Assembly (NCBI RefSeq): GCF_019802255.1
Contig: NZ_JAHYSS010000009.1
Location: 1-64,000 of the forward strand
Source of the DNA: Pedobacter polysacchareus
GTDB lineage: Bacteria > Bacteroidota > Bacteroidia > Sphingobacteriales > Sphingobacteriaceae
Direction: 5' to 3'
DNA length: 64,000 bases
Positions 7,645 to 16,904 of this stretch are shown piece by piece (the stretch's first letter is position 1; the number at the start of each line of letters is the position of its first letter). Both the position numbers and the translations under genes were made by a program. The notes under the pieces are model-generated. The model was not told where the DNA came from, did not search any database, and saw only the letters and a list, made by a program, of their open reading frames with translations.

Positions 7645-9750
7645 ATGAATAAAACCGCTCTCCCTAAAACGCAGCAACAGCACCGCACAAAGGTTGTTTT
7701 TCTGTTGATTTTTATGATCATCCAGTTGCTCACCGCTGGATCAATTCTCAACGCTCAAAAGCCTAAGACATCCGAGATCCTATGGGATAAATACGGGGTA
7801 CCTCATATATATGGGAGAACTACGGTCGAAATGTACTATGGTTATGGCTGGGCACAGATGCGTAACCATGCGAATCTGATGCTTAAGTTATACGGACAAG
7901 CCAGAGGGCGTGCAGCCGAATTCTGGGGAGAAGAATACTTGCACAGCGATCAGGTAGTTCATTTGTTTGAATTGAAAAAACATGCAATGCAGGAGTATCA
8001 AGCACAGTCACCATTGTACAAAAGTTATCTTGATGCTTTCGTTGCAGGGGCAAATGCTTATGCTAAAGCACATCCTGAAGCCATTCAGCCGGATAGGAAA
8101 GCAGTTTTACCCATCAGCCCTTATGATGTACTTGCCCACACTAAATCTATGATTTACCTGAAATTTTTAGCCTACAGCGACCTCATTATGCCGGAAAAAT
8201 TGGCCGCCCCGCCCGGCTCTAATGCGATGGCAATTTCTCCTTCAAAATCAGCAGCTAAACATGCGATGCTCATGGCCAATCCACATTTGATGTGGAGCGA
8301 TTCTTTTACTTTTTTTGAAGCACAGCTCAACGCGCCGGATTACAGCGCCTATGGCGTTAGCCTGGTTGGCACCTGTACCCAAATTATTGCATTTAATGAT
8401 CACCTGGGCTGGACGCACACCGTAAACACTATTGATGCTGCAGATCGTTATGAACTTAGCCTGTCTAATGGTGGGTATTTACTGGACGGAGCCACAAAAC
8501 CATTCCTAAAAAGAACAGATACGATAAGGGTCAGACAAAAAGACGGCAGTCTTAAATCAGAGATATTGGAATTTAAATATGCCCTGCATGGTCCTGTCAT
8601 GGAAGAAAAAAATGGCAAAGCTTATTCACTCAGAATGGCCGGAATGAACAATCACCAACTTTTGCAGCAGTATCATTTAATGGGAAAAGCAAAAAACTGG
8701 AAGGAATTTGAAACTGCTGAAAAGATGCTGCAGATACCGATGTTCAATGTGATTTATGCGGATCAGGCTGGTAATATTCATTACCTCTTTGGAGGAAATG
8801 TACCCATTCGTTCTTCCGGTGATTTTGCCTTTTGGAATGGGCTTATTGATGGGACTCAATCCAAATATATATGGCAAAAGACACATCCCTATAAAGACTT
8901 ACCAAAACTCTTTAATCCTTCCACAGGTTTTGTTCAAAACTGTAATGATGCGCCTTGGATTAGTACCTATCCGGCACAGCTCAATCCCCTTGATTTTCCG
9001 GCTTATATGGCTCCTCAGGAAATGGATTTAAGAGCGCAGCGTTCCGTTAACCTTGTGAAAAATAATCCATCTATCACATTTGATCAGTTGGTGGCCTATA
9101 AATTGAATACCGGAATGGAAGCCGCTGATCGTTTCCTGCCGGCACTTTTATCAGCAGTAAAAAACACTCCGGATAGTGCGATAGCAAATGCTGCGAAAGT
9201 GTTAAACTCATGGGATAAACAAACTGAAAATACCAGTAGGGGGGCTGTTTTGTTTGCAGCCTGGTTTGATAAGCTGAAGCCTGAAATGTTTGCCAAAGCA
9301 TGGGATATTAAAAATCCGGTAAGTACACCTTCTGGCTTTAAAGACGACCAGCAGATCCAGCTGCTTTTTAAAGAAGCAATAGCAGAAGTCCAGCAAAAAT
9401 ATGGCAGTATCGAGGTTGCTTGGGGGGATATTAGTCGCTTCTCAAAGGATGGAATTGATTATCCTGCGAATGGTGGTCCAGGAGAATATGGGGTTTTCCG
9501 AACGATTTATTATAAGGGGAATACCCCTCACAAAGTACAAGCATACTTTGGCGATAGTTATGTTGCTGTAACAGAATTTGGACCTAAAGTTCGTGCTAAA
9601 GTAAGTTTAAGCTATGGCAACGCTTCACAAGCTGGTATTAAACAATATGATCAATTGAAGATGATGTCTGATAAACAACTGCGTGATGCTTTATTGGATA
9701 GAAAAGAAGTCCTGCAGCATTTAGAGGAAAGAGAAGTTTATCTGCCATAA
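7645..9750 (+). CDS. Secreted penicillin-acylase-family amidase (Ntn hydrolase)
   Basis: 701 aa, a single precursor expected to self-cleave into alpha and beta subunits. A hydrophobic signal segment covers about 18-37. The alpha part contains WDKYGVPHIYGRT (47-59), usual for the family. The nucleophile is Ser192 in APPGSNAMAI, which should become the beta-subunit N-terminus. Further family motifs are MLMANPHL (near 208) and IYADQAGNIHYLF. Relatives hydrolyse aculeacin, acyl-homoserine lactones or penicillin side chains. Site of action is probably the periplasm. No quorum-sensing gene is nearby, so the substrate is open. Confidence 0.88.
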   Translation: MNKTALPKTQQQHRTKVVFLLIFMIIQLLTAGSILNAQKPKTSEILWDKYGVPHIYGRTTVEMYYGYGWAQMRNHANLMLKLYGQARGRAAEFWGEEYLHSDQVVHLFELKKHAMQEYQAQSPLYKSYLDAFVAGANAYAKAHPEAIQPDRKAVLPISPYDVLAHTKSMIYLKFLAYSDLIMPEKLAAPPGSNAMAISPSKSAAKHAMLMANPHLMWSDSFTFFEAQLNAPDYSAYGVSLVGTCTQIIAFNDHLGWTHTVNTIDAADRYELSLSNGGYLLDGATKPFLKRTDTIRVRQKDGSLKSEILEFKYALHGPVMEEKNGKAYSLRMAGMNNHQLLQQYHLMGKAKNWKEFETAEKMLQIPMFNVIYADQAGNIHYLFGGNVPIRSSGDFAFWNGLIDGTQSKYIWQKTHPYKDLPKLFNPSTGFVQNCNDAPWISTYPAQLNPLDFPAYMAPQEMDLRAQRSVNLVKNNPSITFDQLVAYKLNTGMEAADRFLPALLSAVKNTPDSAIANAAKVLNSWDKQTENTSRGAVLFAAWFDKLKPEMFAKAWDIKNPVSTPSGFKDDQQIQLLFKEAIAEVQQKYGSIEVAWGDISRFSKDGIDYPANGGPGEYGVFRTIYYKGNTPHKVQAYFGDSYVAVTEFGPKVRAKVSLSYGNASQAGIKQYDQLKMMSDKQLRDALLDRKEVLQHLEEREVYLP

Positions 9751-9879
9751 ATAAAATAAAGAAGCAATATTGCTATATGATCTCTTTTTTATCACATGTA
9801 TCGCTATCATCAGCCTCTGTTATAGCTCAGATAGGGAATGCAAATTCTAATAAAATAAAATATTAGCTTTGGATAACCT

Positions 9880-10662
9880 ATGTTTAAAACTATGACGATC
9901 ACCCTAAAAAAATACAGTCGATTTTTCTTTCTGGCATTTGGAATGCTGACTTCAATTCCTGTTTTCGCGCAGGAAGACAATCAAGCATGGATAGAAGCTA
10001 GTTCTGCCAGCAAGGCCTATCATGCCAGCCGTTTTAAAAATACAACACCTCCTTATGGATTGTCCAAAGTAAAGGCAATGATCGCCGGAATAAAATCTAC
10101 AGGCGGCGATGGAGATACTTACTTTAATGTGCTGAGCCCAAAACTTTACCAAAGCCTTTCGCTTCCGGAAAAGTTCACTTATCACATGATCCACCCTGAA
10201 ATCTCCAGTCAGAACTGCGATATCCCTACGCCGATTTTAGAAGAAGACCTGAAGATATTCGGCAATTTACCTGATCCTTTTGAGGAGCAAAACTGGAGTG
10301 AAAGACAGCTGAATTTTATGGTCAGCAACCGGGATACGGTGCTTTCGCTGATTTCAGAATCGATCAATAGGAGTAAAAAAGTAGGCTTGAACTACAAAAC
10401 TGCCATTGAGCATGTCAATGGCTGGGAACTGATTCCAGTATTGATCAAGGCCTATAAAACGGACCGTAAAGATCATGATATCCTGACTGTCCTGATCCAG
10501 CTCATGAAGAAAAATGACTATCAGCCTTTCATGACTTCCGCCTCCTATATCAAACTGTATGGCAACAATAGTACCTACACGAGTTTCATTAGTTTTAATC
10601 AGGCCAATGAAGACCTGGTGATCAATAGGGCCGAAGCCTTTTACAATGGTCGTAAAAAATAA
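9880..10662 (+). CDS. Secreted protein of unknown function, partner of FGE-like gene
   Basis: 260 aa with a signal peptide ending near PVFAQE. The rest is soluble and mostly helical, with no motif I recognise. A -7-like TAGCTTTG at 9864-9871 lies only 8 nt before this ATG, so Met5 (9892) may be the true start. The 3' end overlaps the downstream FGE-like gene by 17 nt, a strong sign of coupling; the two may act together in the periplasm. Confidence 0.7.
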   Translation: MFKTMTITLKKYSRFFFLAFGMLTSIPVFAQEDNQAWIEASSASKAYHASRFKNTTPPYGLSKVKAMIAGIKSTGGDGDTYFNVLSPKLYQSLSLPEKFTYHMIHPEISSQNCDIPTPILEEDLKIFGNLPDPFEEQNWSERQLNFMVSNRDTVLSLISESINRSKKVGLNYKTAIEHVNGWELIPVLIKAYKTDRKDHDILTVLIQLMKKNDYQPFMTSASYIKLYGNNSTYTSFISFNQANEDLVINRAEAFYNGRKK

Positions 10663-11491
10663 GTTTATAAGGATACTGCTGCTTTGCTTGATGGGCTTGA
10701 CCTATCAGGAAGCAGCAGCACAGTCAGACACCAGTTTTGTCCATATTCCCAAAGGAGAATATTGGCTGGGTAGTCGCGAACATCAGCTTAATCCACTAAG
10801 AAAGGTCAGCAGCCCTGGTTTTGCTATCGCGACCACAGAATTGACCAACCGCTTGTTTGAAAAGTTTGTAAAAGCTACACATTATAAAACAGATGCAGAA
10901 CGTTTCAAAAATGCGATGGTTTTTGCACCCGGACTTGCAGAATTCCGCTGGCTGAGTGACAGCACTGCTTATTGGAGATTTCCAAATGGAACCAGTCGGG
11001 AGGGAATAACAGATAAAATGAACCATCCTGTAACCACCATCAGCTATGCAGATGCGGAAGCTTATTGCAAATGGGCAAAAGTGAGGCTGCCAACACTCGA
11101 TGAATGGGAAATCGCTTCACGTGCAGGCGCTAAAACTATTTATTTCTGGGGCGAAGATCCTAAGCAGATCAGGGAATATGCCAACATCTGGCATGGACGT
11201 GACCACCTCAGCACAGACCTTACAGATGGCTATATGTATACCGCCCCAGTGGCCAGTTTTAAACCCAACGGCTTTGGCTTGTACGATATCTATGGCAATG
11301 TATTTGAATTTTGTGAGGGAACGTTAAAAACAGATCCCAAAAACCGGAAAATAGGCCATGCCAGGGGAGGCTCCTGGTGGTGCAGCAATTACGCCTGTGG
11401 CTTTTTCAATTCATTGGATGTTGGAAGGAATAATCCGCATGCTTCTTTTAGCAACCAGGGCTTTAGGGTAATTAGAATTTCATCAAAATAA
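10646..11491 (+). CDS. Secreted formylglycine-generating-enzyme-like protein (SUMF1 fold)
   Basis: 281 aa with a signal peptide (hydrophobic 8-20, AAAQS). The FGE-sulfatase fold is clear: IPKGEYWLGS (34-43), HPVTTISYADAEAYCKWA (127-144), RLPTLDEWEIASR (147-159), GLYDIYGNVFEFC (211-223), and RGGSWWC with NQGFRV at the end. Cys246 and Cys251 form a CxxxxC pair that aligns with the copper-binding cysteines of true FGE, whereas structural relatives such as GldJ/GldK lack them. No sulfatase gene is in the window. It overlaps the unknown secreted gene upstream by 17 nt, and the ABC transporter follows 80 bp later. Confidence 0.85.
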   Translation: MVVKNKFIRILLLCLMGLTYQEAAAQSDTSFVHIPKGEYWLGSREHQLNPLRKVSSPGFAIATTELTNRLFEKFVKATHYKTDAERFKNAMVFAPGLAEFRWLSDSTAYWRFPNGTSREGITDKMNHPVTTISYADAEAYCKWAKVRLPTLDEWEIASRAGAKTIYFWGEDPKQIREYANIWHGRDHLSTDLTDGYMYTAPVASFKPNGFGLYDIYGNVFEFCEGTLKTDPKNRKIGHARGGSWWCSNYACGFFNSLDVGRNNPHASFSNQGFRVIRISSK

Positions 11492-11571
11492 TGCCAATTA
11501 AAGAAATTATTTCTTGCGATTGCTGTAACCTATCCTATTAAGGTTAAGTCAAACGACCATATACCTTATAC

Positions 11572-12441
11572 ATGGCGCTTTCGATCAACAACCTGAGTAA
11601 ACAATACAACGCACAAAAGACCGCAGTTTCCAATCTATCGCTTCAGATAAATAAAGGAGTTTTAGGCTTATTGGGTCCAAATGGTGCGGGTAAGTCAACC
11701 CTAATGAAGATGATTGCTACCATTAGCATCCCTTCCAGTGGCAGCCTCCTTTTAGAGGGGATAGATATTGTACAAAATCCCAATTCCATCCGCAAGGTGC
11801 TGGGCTATTTGCCGCAGGATTTTGGGGTGTATCCCAACCTCAATGCTTATGAGTTTCTGGAATATATAGCCGCTATGAAAGGGTTGGGAGGCAAAGGACT
11901 TCGCCAGAGAATAGACCTGCTTTTAGAAAGTGTCAACCTGACTGCTGATGCCAGGAGACCTATCGGCACTTATTCCGGCGGGATGAAACAGCGTATCGGC
12001 ATCGCACAAGCCTTACTCAACGATCCGAAAGTGTTGATTTTTGATGAGCCTACAGTGGGCTTGGACCCTGAAGAACGGATGCGTTTTCGTCAGTTGATTG
12101 CCGATCTTGCCCAGGATAGCATCATCATCCTTTCCTCACACATTGTGTCTGATATTGAAAGTATTGCTGATGAGGTGGCGATTATGCAGGAAGGCAAACT
12201 GATCACACATGCCAAGCAATACGAAATCATTAAACAAGCCGAGGGGAGGATCTTTGAAGTATTATTGGACAATAATGACCTTAACGCCTTTAAACAACGG
12301 TATAAAGTAATTGATACCGCACGTCAGGCGGATCAGGTCAGGACACGTTACATCAGTATGGTGCAAGCTGCAGCGCCATTGTCTATCCAGGTAACGGCGA
12401 CTTTAGAGGATGCTTATTTGCTTTTAACCCAAACTAACTAA
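11572..12441 (+). CDS. ABC transporter ATP-binding protein
   Basis: 289 aa. Walker A is GPNGAGKST (35-43), the Q-loop LPQDFG (80-85), the signature YSGGMKQRIGIA (134-145), Walker B VLIFDEP (154-160) and the switch region SSHIVSDIES. It hydrolyses ATP to drive the permease encoded 4 bp downstream. The family is of the ABC-2/export type with unknown cargo. It may share transcription with the FGE-like pair 80 bp upstream. Confidence 0.95.
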   Translation: MALSINNLSKQYNAQKTAVSNLSLQINKGVLGLLGPNGAGKSTLMKMIATISIPSSGSLLLEGIDIVQNPNSIRKVLGYLPQDFGVYPNLNAYEFLEYIAAMKGLGGKGLRQRIDLLLESVNLTADARRPIGTYSGGMKQRIGIAQALLNDPKVLIFDEPTVGLDPEERMRFRQLIADLAQDSIIILSSHIVSDIESIADEVAIMQEGKLITHAKQYEIIKQAEGRIFEVLLDNNDLNAFKQRYKVIDTARQADQVRTRYISMVQAAAPLSIQVTATLEDAYLLLTQTN

Positions 12442-12445
12442 GCGT

Positions 12446-14023
12446 ATGTCTTATATGTATCCCATCATCAAAGCGGATTACCTGCAGCGTACCCGCAGTT
12501 ATTCCTTTTTGATTACACTGGCCGTAACTGTATTTATGGCTTATTCATTTATTCCTGACCAAAATGCCAACTATACGACCTTAAGTGCCTCAGGGTACAA
12601 GGGAGTTTATAATTCAGCTTGGGTGGGCTATGTATCCGGTATTATGACCACGGTAATGTTATCTTATTTTGGCTTTTTGCTGATCAATAGTGGTATCAAA
12701 AAAGACATTGAGACTGAAGTCGGACTCATCATCGCCACTACGCCCATCAGCAACTTTAAATATCTGCTGAGTAAACAGCTGAGCAATTATCTGGTACTCC
12801 TAACCATCGCCGGGATTACTTTTTGCGTCAGTATTGTGGTGTTTTTTATTCGCGGAACTGGCTATCCTTTTATTTTAGGCAATTTTATATTTCCCTACCT
12901 GTTTTTTGCAGTACCCGCATTGTATGTTGTATCCGCACTAGCGGTAACAGGAGAGGTGTTTTTGGGGAAGCGCAGTATCCTGCAATTCATCGTCTACTTC
13001 TCAATATGTGGGATCGGTATGGGCTTCATCAATAGTAAGGCCGGAGCGGAAACTGCTGGAGCTTTTGACCCCTTCGGTCTCAGCCTTTTGACCAAAAGTG
13101 TGACTCAGCATATCAATACCCATTTTAATGAAAATATCACAAAGGTATCCTTTGGGTTTATTTTTAATGGACAGAAAAGTTATAAGCCCTTTGTCTGGGA
13201 AGGCTTGAATTGGTCGGCCCTGTTTATAGGAAGTAGATTGCTGTGGATCGCTTTCGGGTTCGCATTGGTCTATTTCTCCTCCCTATTTTTTCACCGCTTT
13301 GATTTTAAACAGGCAGTCAGCACTAAAAAGAAGAAGGAAGTCATCAATACAGTCGCAGCTAAACCGCTGAACAGGCCTATTGGATTAAGCAGGGCGAGTC
13401 TGCCAGCAATAAGCTTCAACTATGGGATCTATCCTTTTATAAAAACGGAATTCTTATTGCTGATCAGGCAAGGGAAGAAATGGGTATGGTTGTTGAATGC
13501 TGGTTTATGGGTAGCATTATGTTTTGCACCGTTGCAGTTCGCCTATAGCTATCTCCTGCCGATACTTTTGTTTTTACAGGTCACCCGCTGGTCGGAGCTG
13601 GCCACGAAAGAGAAGAGTAACCGCGTCCATTATTTTGCTTATGCGGCTTACAAGCCTTTACAGCGTATGCTGCCCGCACAGGTTTTAGCTGGTGTCATCT
13701 TAGCCATCGGATTGTGTTTGCCGGTCATCATTCGCTGTGCTTTAGCCGGTAACGGCTATGCTGTGTTCAATATCGTCAATGGGGCAGCATTTATTGTGTT
13801 GTCTGCTGTAGCACTAGGAATATTAACCGGGGGTAAAAAAATGTTTGAAGTGTTTTTCTTCCTGCTAACTTATGCGGTAATGAACAAGGTACCTGTGACA
13901 GATTACCTGGGTAGTCTGCCCCATCAAAATATACAGTTGTTGATGCTGGTCATATTGGGTATAAATGTGGCGCTGGCCCTAGTTAGTCTGATGACAAGAA
14001 GGTACCAGGCCAGACATTTGTAA
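12446..14023 (+). CDS. ABC-2-type transporter permease
   Basis: 525 aa with at least ten hydrophobic segments. The first follows a short cytoplasmic N-terminus (IIKADYLQRTRSYSFLI), and a soluble loop lies near 290-330 between two membrane halves. It starts 4 bp after the ATPase gene and must be its partner. Cargo and direction cannot be read; such pairs in Bacteroidota are usually exporters. Not related to the FtsX permease at 24.5 kb. Confidence 0.85.
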   Translation: MSYMYPIIKADYLQRTRSYSFLITLAVTVFMAYSFIPDQNANYTTLSASGYKGVYNSAWVGYVSGIMTTVMLSYFGFLLINSGIKKDIETEVGLIIATTPISNFKYLLSKQLSNYLVLLTIAGITFCVSIVVFFIRGTGYPFILGNFIFPYLFFAVPALYVVSALAVTGEVFLGKRSILQFIVYFSICGIGMGFINSKAGAETAGAFDPFGLSLLTKSVTQHINTHFNENITKVSFGFIFNGQKSYKPFVWEGLNWSALFIGSRLLWIAFGFALVYFSSLFFHRFDFKQAVSTKKKKEVINTVAAKPLNRPIGLSRASLPAISFNYGIYPFIKTEFLLLIRQGKKWVWLLNAGLWVALCFAPLQFAYSYLLPILLFLQVTRWSELATKEKSNRVHYFAYAAYKPLQRMLPAQVLAGVILAIGLCLPVIIRCALAGNGYAVFNIVNGAAFIVLSAVALGILTGGKKMFEVFFFLLTYAVMNKVPVTDYLGSLPHQNIQLLMLVILGINVALALVSLMTRRYQARHL

Positions 14024-14028
14024 GCATA

Positions 14029-14050
14029 GCGCTGCTATTTAGGGCAGCGC
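14029..14050. terminator. Hairpin between convergent genes
   Basis: GCGCTGC (14029-14035) and GCAGCGC (14044-14050) form a perfect 7-bp stem with an 8-nt loop. It lies just after the permease stop and before the convergent DUF4142 gene. The T-rich tail is weak on both strands. Confidence 0.5.
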
Positions 14051-14064
14051 ATTCTTACGGGCAG

Positions 14065-14754
14065 TTATTTTATTTCCTGACTCAATGCCAGGGCAACCTC
14101 CAGGTGTTTTTTTAAAGCAGGTAATTGTTTTAAGCTGAAAGCTTTAAGTTCTGTATCCTCAGCATTACTTGCTCTGGTATAAAGGGAAATGAGGTTACGG
14201 TTACTTTCCAGCATCATGGTCACAAAGCCCAGATCTGTTTTAGGCGTGCCTCCCCATAATACATCTTTTTCCAGTACAATGTTTTTCTGTGAACTTAACT
14301 TTTTCAAGTCCTTTTGGATTGTGGTAAGATCGGCAGAAACCATATTGGCATAGTCCTTAATTTTGTCCTTGGTTACCGCATGAACAGCCCTATTACTTGC
14401 ACTGATTTCCATTTGCTGAGCTGCAACGATCCTGCTGATCAACTCTGCGTCGGTCAGTGCTTCCAGAGACAGCTGTTTTCCTCTAGCGATCATATTAGCT
14501 CTTCCAATTGCATCACTGGCGATGTTGTTCGCCGCTACCTTTGAACCAGCAGCCCTGGTTTGAGTGATTCCGGGTGTTAGCCCATCACCACTGGCATTAA
14601 TTACAGACCTGGTTGGGTTATTTATCGTCGGGTTAACCGTAGTGATTTTACCGCCTTTTCTTTTTCCTTCAGCAGAGAAATTCCTGGAAGTAGAGCAAGA
14701 ATAGATCAGACAGGATAGCAGTATTGAAATTGCAGTGATGCGAAGTGTATTCAT
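14065..14754 (-). CDS. DUF4142-type putative outer-membrane lipoprotein
   Basis: About 229 aa when started at the second Met (14754), which gives a clean lipoprotein signal, MNTLRITAISILLSCLIYSC. An upstream Met at 14781 would add nine polar residues before it. After a low-complexity linker rich in Asn, Thr and Gly comes a helical domain, from ALTDAELISRIVAAQQMEI to the end, which resembles the DUF4142 ferritin-like four-helix domain. Function unknown. Confidence 0.75.
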   Translation of the reverse strand: MNTLRITAISILLSCLIYSCSTSRNFSAEGKRKGGKITTVNPTINNPTRSVINASGDGLTPGITQTRAAGSKVAANNIASDAIGRANMIARGKQLSLEALTDAELISRIVAAQQMEISASNRAVHAVTKDKIKDYANMVSADLTTIQKDLKKLSSQKNIVLEKDVLWGGTPKTDLGFVTMMLESNRNLISLYTRASNAEDTELKAFSLKQLPALKKHLEVALALSQEIK

Positions 14755-14878
14755 GGGGCCTGGATTTAAATGGTTTGGCAAATCAAAGCTATGGAAATAC
14801 TACTAAGATAAGCTAAATAAAAATGTGATAACTGCTAAAATGATCCGAAATTAGGGAATACTAACCCCACTGAAAAAC

Positions 14879-15514
14879 TTATAAAAGGAAATGATCGCTG
14901 AGTTCTTTAAATCCATCAAATTTGAGCTGGTACTCTGAAGTCTGACCAAATCCATAACTGACAAAAGCAAAGGGGATTCCTGCGAGTTTACTTTGCTTGC
15001 TATCGCCATCGGTATCACCAATATATATGGGATGCTGTAGCTGATGTTTATCGATCAGGAGCTGGATGTTGTGGTGTTTTGGTTTGAAGTTTATACCATG
15101 GGCAACTTCATCGGTTATCCAATCATTGATCTTTGCCCAATCCATAAACAAACGTATCACACCTGCATCGCAATTGCTCACAATAAACAGTTTATAATGC
15201 CTGGAAAGTGCTGCTAAGCCCTGCTGAACATCCTGATACAATTGCCCTCCGGTTTCTGGAAGCAGTTGTCTGGTGAACGTTTCCACGTCAAGTATCACCC
15301 GGTCACAGATGGATGCTTCATATCCAGGCATAATTTTATCGATGAGGTCACTTCTTTCCAGTCCGGTTAAAGCACCAATGTCTTCCCTGCTCAATTGAAG
15401 GTCTAATCCATTCTTCTTAAAACTACTGTTCCAGGATGCTGCATATAGATTTGCAGCATCCCATAACGTCCCATCCATATCAAAGATCAGGCTGTCGTAC
15501 TTCATTATTTCCAT
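14879..15514 (-). CDS. HAD-superfamily phosphatase (phosphoglycolate-phosphatase-like)
   Basis: 211 aa. Motif I is LIFDMDGTLWD, motif II FIVSNCD, motif III a lysine in NFKPKHHN, and motif IV YIGDTDGD. The helical cap after motif I fits subfamily IA. Met4 starts at 15505, where the GH47 stop and this ATG share a base (TAATG), typical of translational coupling; Met1 at 15514 is the alternative. Last gene of the SusC/SusD/GH47 operon. It may dephosphorylate a sugar phosphate from that pathway. Confidence 0.85.
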   Translation of the reverse strand: MEIMKYDSLIFDMDGTLWDAANLYAASWNSSFKKNGLDLQLSREDIGALTGLERSDLIDKIMPGYEASICDRVILDVETFTRQLLPETGGQLYQDVQQGLAALSRHYKLFIVSNCDAGVIRLFMDWAKINDWITDEVAHGINFKPKHHNIQLLIDKHQLQHPIYIGDTDGDSKQSKLAGIPFAFVSYGFGQTSEYQLKFDGFKELSDHFLL

Positions 15515-16866
15515 GTTTTAAAGAATGGATGTGCTTCCGTATTCAGGACACATTTATCTAAACTAAACGACTTTTCCGGAGCAAAAAGCAGGTAGCAATA
15601 TTTCATGGTCTCTGCAAAGAAGAAGCTTTCCAGCGTGTCCCATTTTTCCATGGTATTCACATCTTTTATCTGGACATAACCATTGTCTACCTGACAATAT
15701 TTCTCAATAGATTCGAACATAGTCTTACCCTGCTGATAGTATTGGTCATCTTTGGTGTAGTGCCATAAGTAATAAGTAGATTCAATGGCTTCAGGGCGGA
15801 TCATGTAATAAGGCGCTTTGATTTCCATGTTGCTATAATCTATAGATTCCGGCTCCAGACCTTTTAAAGTCCACATTTTGTAAATAGAAGCCTGCAGTTT
15901 CTTTGCGGTCTCCATGTCATCGTCCAAGCATAGAATGGCACCATAAAAACAATCCAGGGCACCAAAAATGGTAGCGGTTCTTTTTCCAGAATCCATATCT
16001 GCATAACCATACCAGAACCCGCTTGGAGCCTGATCACCGAGGTGTTTAGCGATTCCTGCCTTACTTACATCCCACATGTTTTTCAAATCTTTGTCTCCAA
16101 AAAGCAGCCAGCCTTTTAGCAAGTACTCATAATAGGCGTCAATGCGACCGCTGATATGGGCACTTTTGTCCAGCCATTCTCCAGTCTCCACGCTAATCTC
16201 AGTACCTACCAGGTCTGTTTTTCCCCTGCGATCGTAAAGGGCTACAACACCTCTTTTACATTTCTCATAATAGATGGGATTGTTTGTCAGCTTGCTCAGC
16301 ATGCCATACTCCAATAACATAGATCCGATTTCGCATGGATTTGTGGTGGCACCGCTGACCTTTCCTGTACGCAGGTTTACCAGACGATAAGGCATTCCCG
16401 TAGGAGATTCAAAAACGGGTAACATTCTTTTGCCCAGATCTTCCGCCAGACTAAGAAAGCGTGGGTCCCCATCCAGTTGATAGGCGGATAGGAGCCCGCC
16501 CATGATCCGGATCGCAATTTCAAATTGCTGAATCTCCATATCTTTATCGAAATTAAGCTTGCTGAAGATGAGCGCTTTCGCTTCTGCCATTTCCTTTTTA
16601 AGGCCCATCACGTGCATGGTGCTAAAAGCATCTACTGGGGTCATGAGTAAGGTTTCCGAGTACCAATTGTGCCCTTTTTTAGCGATTGGGTTAACGGCAT
16701 CCATTCCTTTGGCATAGTCCATATAAGCTTTCCATCCCTTTTTAAAGGCTGTTTTTACGCGCCCCGCATATATTTTTTTCTCATTTGCTGCCGGATCTTT
16801 TTTCTGGGCATTGCAAATGCCAAAAGTAAAGCAGAAGAGGAGGATTAAGCTGATTTTGTATTTCAT
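15505..16866 (-). CDS. GH47 alpha-mannosidase (class I, alpha-1,2-type)
   Basis: About 453 aa from Met15 (16866), which begins a good signal peptide (KYKISLILLFCFTFGICNAQ). GH47 landmarks along an (alpha/alpha)7 barrel: WKAYMDYAKGMDAVNP, MGLKKEM, RIMGGLLSAYQLDGD, a YYEYLLKGWLLFGD block, IRPEAIESTYYLWHYT with a catalytic Glu, LESFFFAETMKYCYLLF, and the calcium-binding Thr in LNTEAHPF. Eukaryotic homologues trim alpha-1,2-mannose from N-glycans; bacterial ones are rarer. It sits between SusD and a HAD gene, so an alpha-mannan or N-glycan substrate is likely. Probably periplasmic. Confidence 0.92.
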   Translation of the reverse strand: MKYKISLILLFCFTFGICNAQKKDPAANEKKIYAGRVKTAFKKGWKAYMDYAKGMDAVNPIAKKGHNWYSETLLMTPVDAFSTMHVMGLKKEMAEAKALIFSKLNFDKDMEIQQFEIAIRIMGGLLSAYQLDGDPRFLSLAEDLGKRMLPVFESPTGMPYRLVNLRTGKVSGATTNPCEIGSMLLEYGMLSKLTNNPIYYEKCKRGVVALYDRRGKTDLVGTEISVETGEWLDKSAHISGRIDAYYEYLLKGWLLFGDKDLKNMWDVSKAGIAKHLGDQAPSGFWYGYADMDSGKRTATIFGALDCFYGAILCLDDDMETAKKLQASIYKMWTLKGLEPESIDYSNMEIKAPYYMIRPEAIESTYYLWHYTKDDQYYQQGKTMFESIEKYCQVDNGYVQIKDVNTMEKWDTLESFFFAETMKYCYLLFAPEKSFSLDKCVLNTEAHPFFKTWK

Positions 16867-16904
16867 AGTGTGTTTGTTAGTGTTTATAAAATGGGTATTA
16901 GCGA

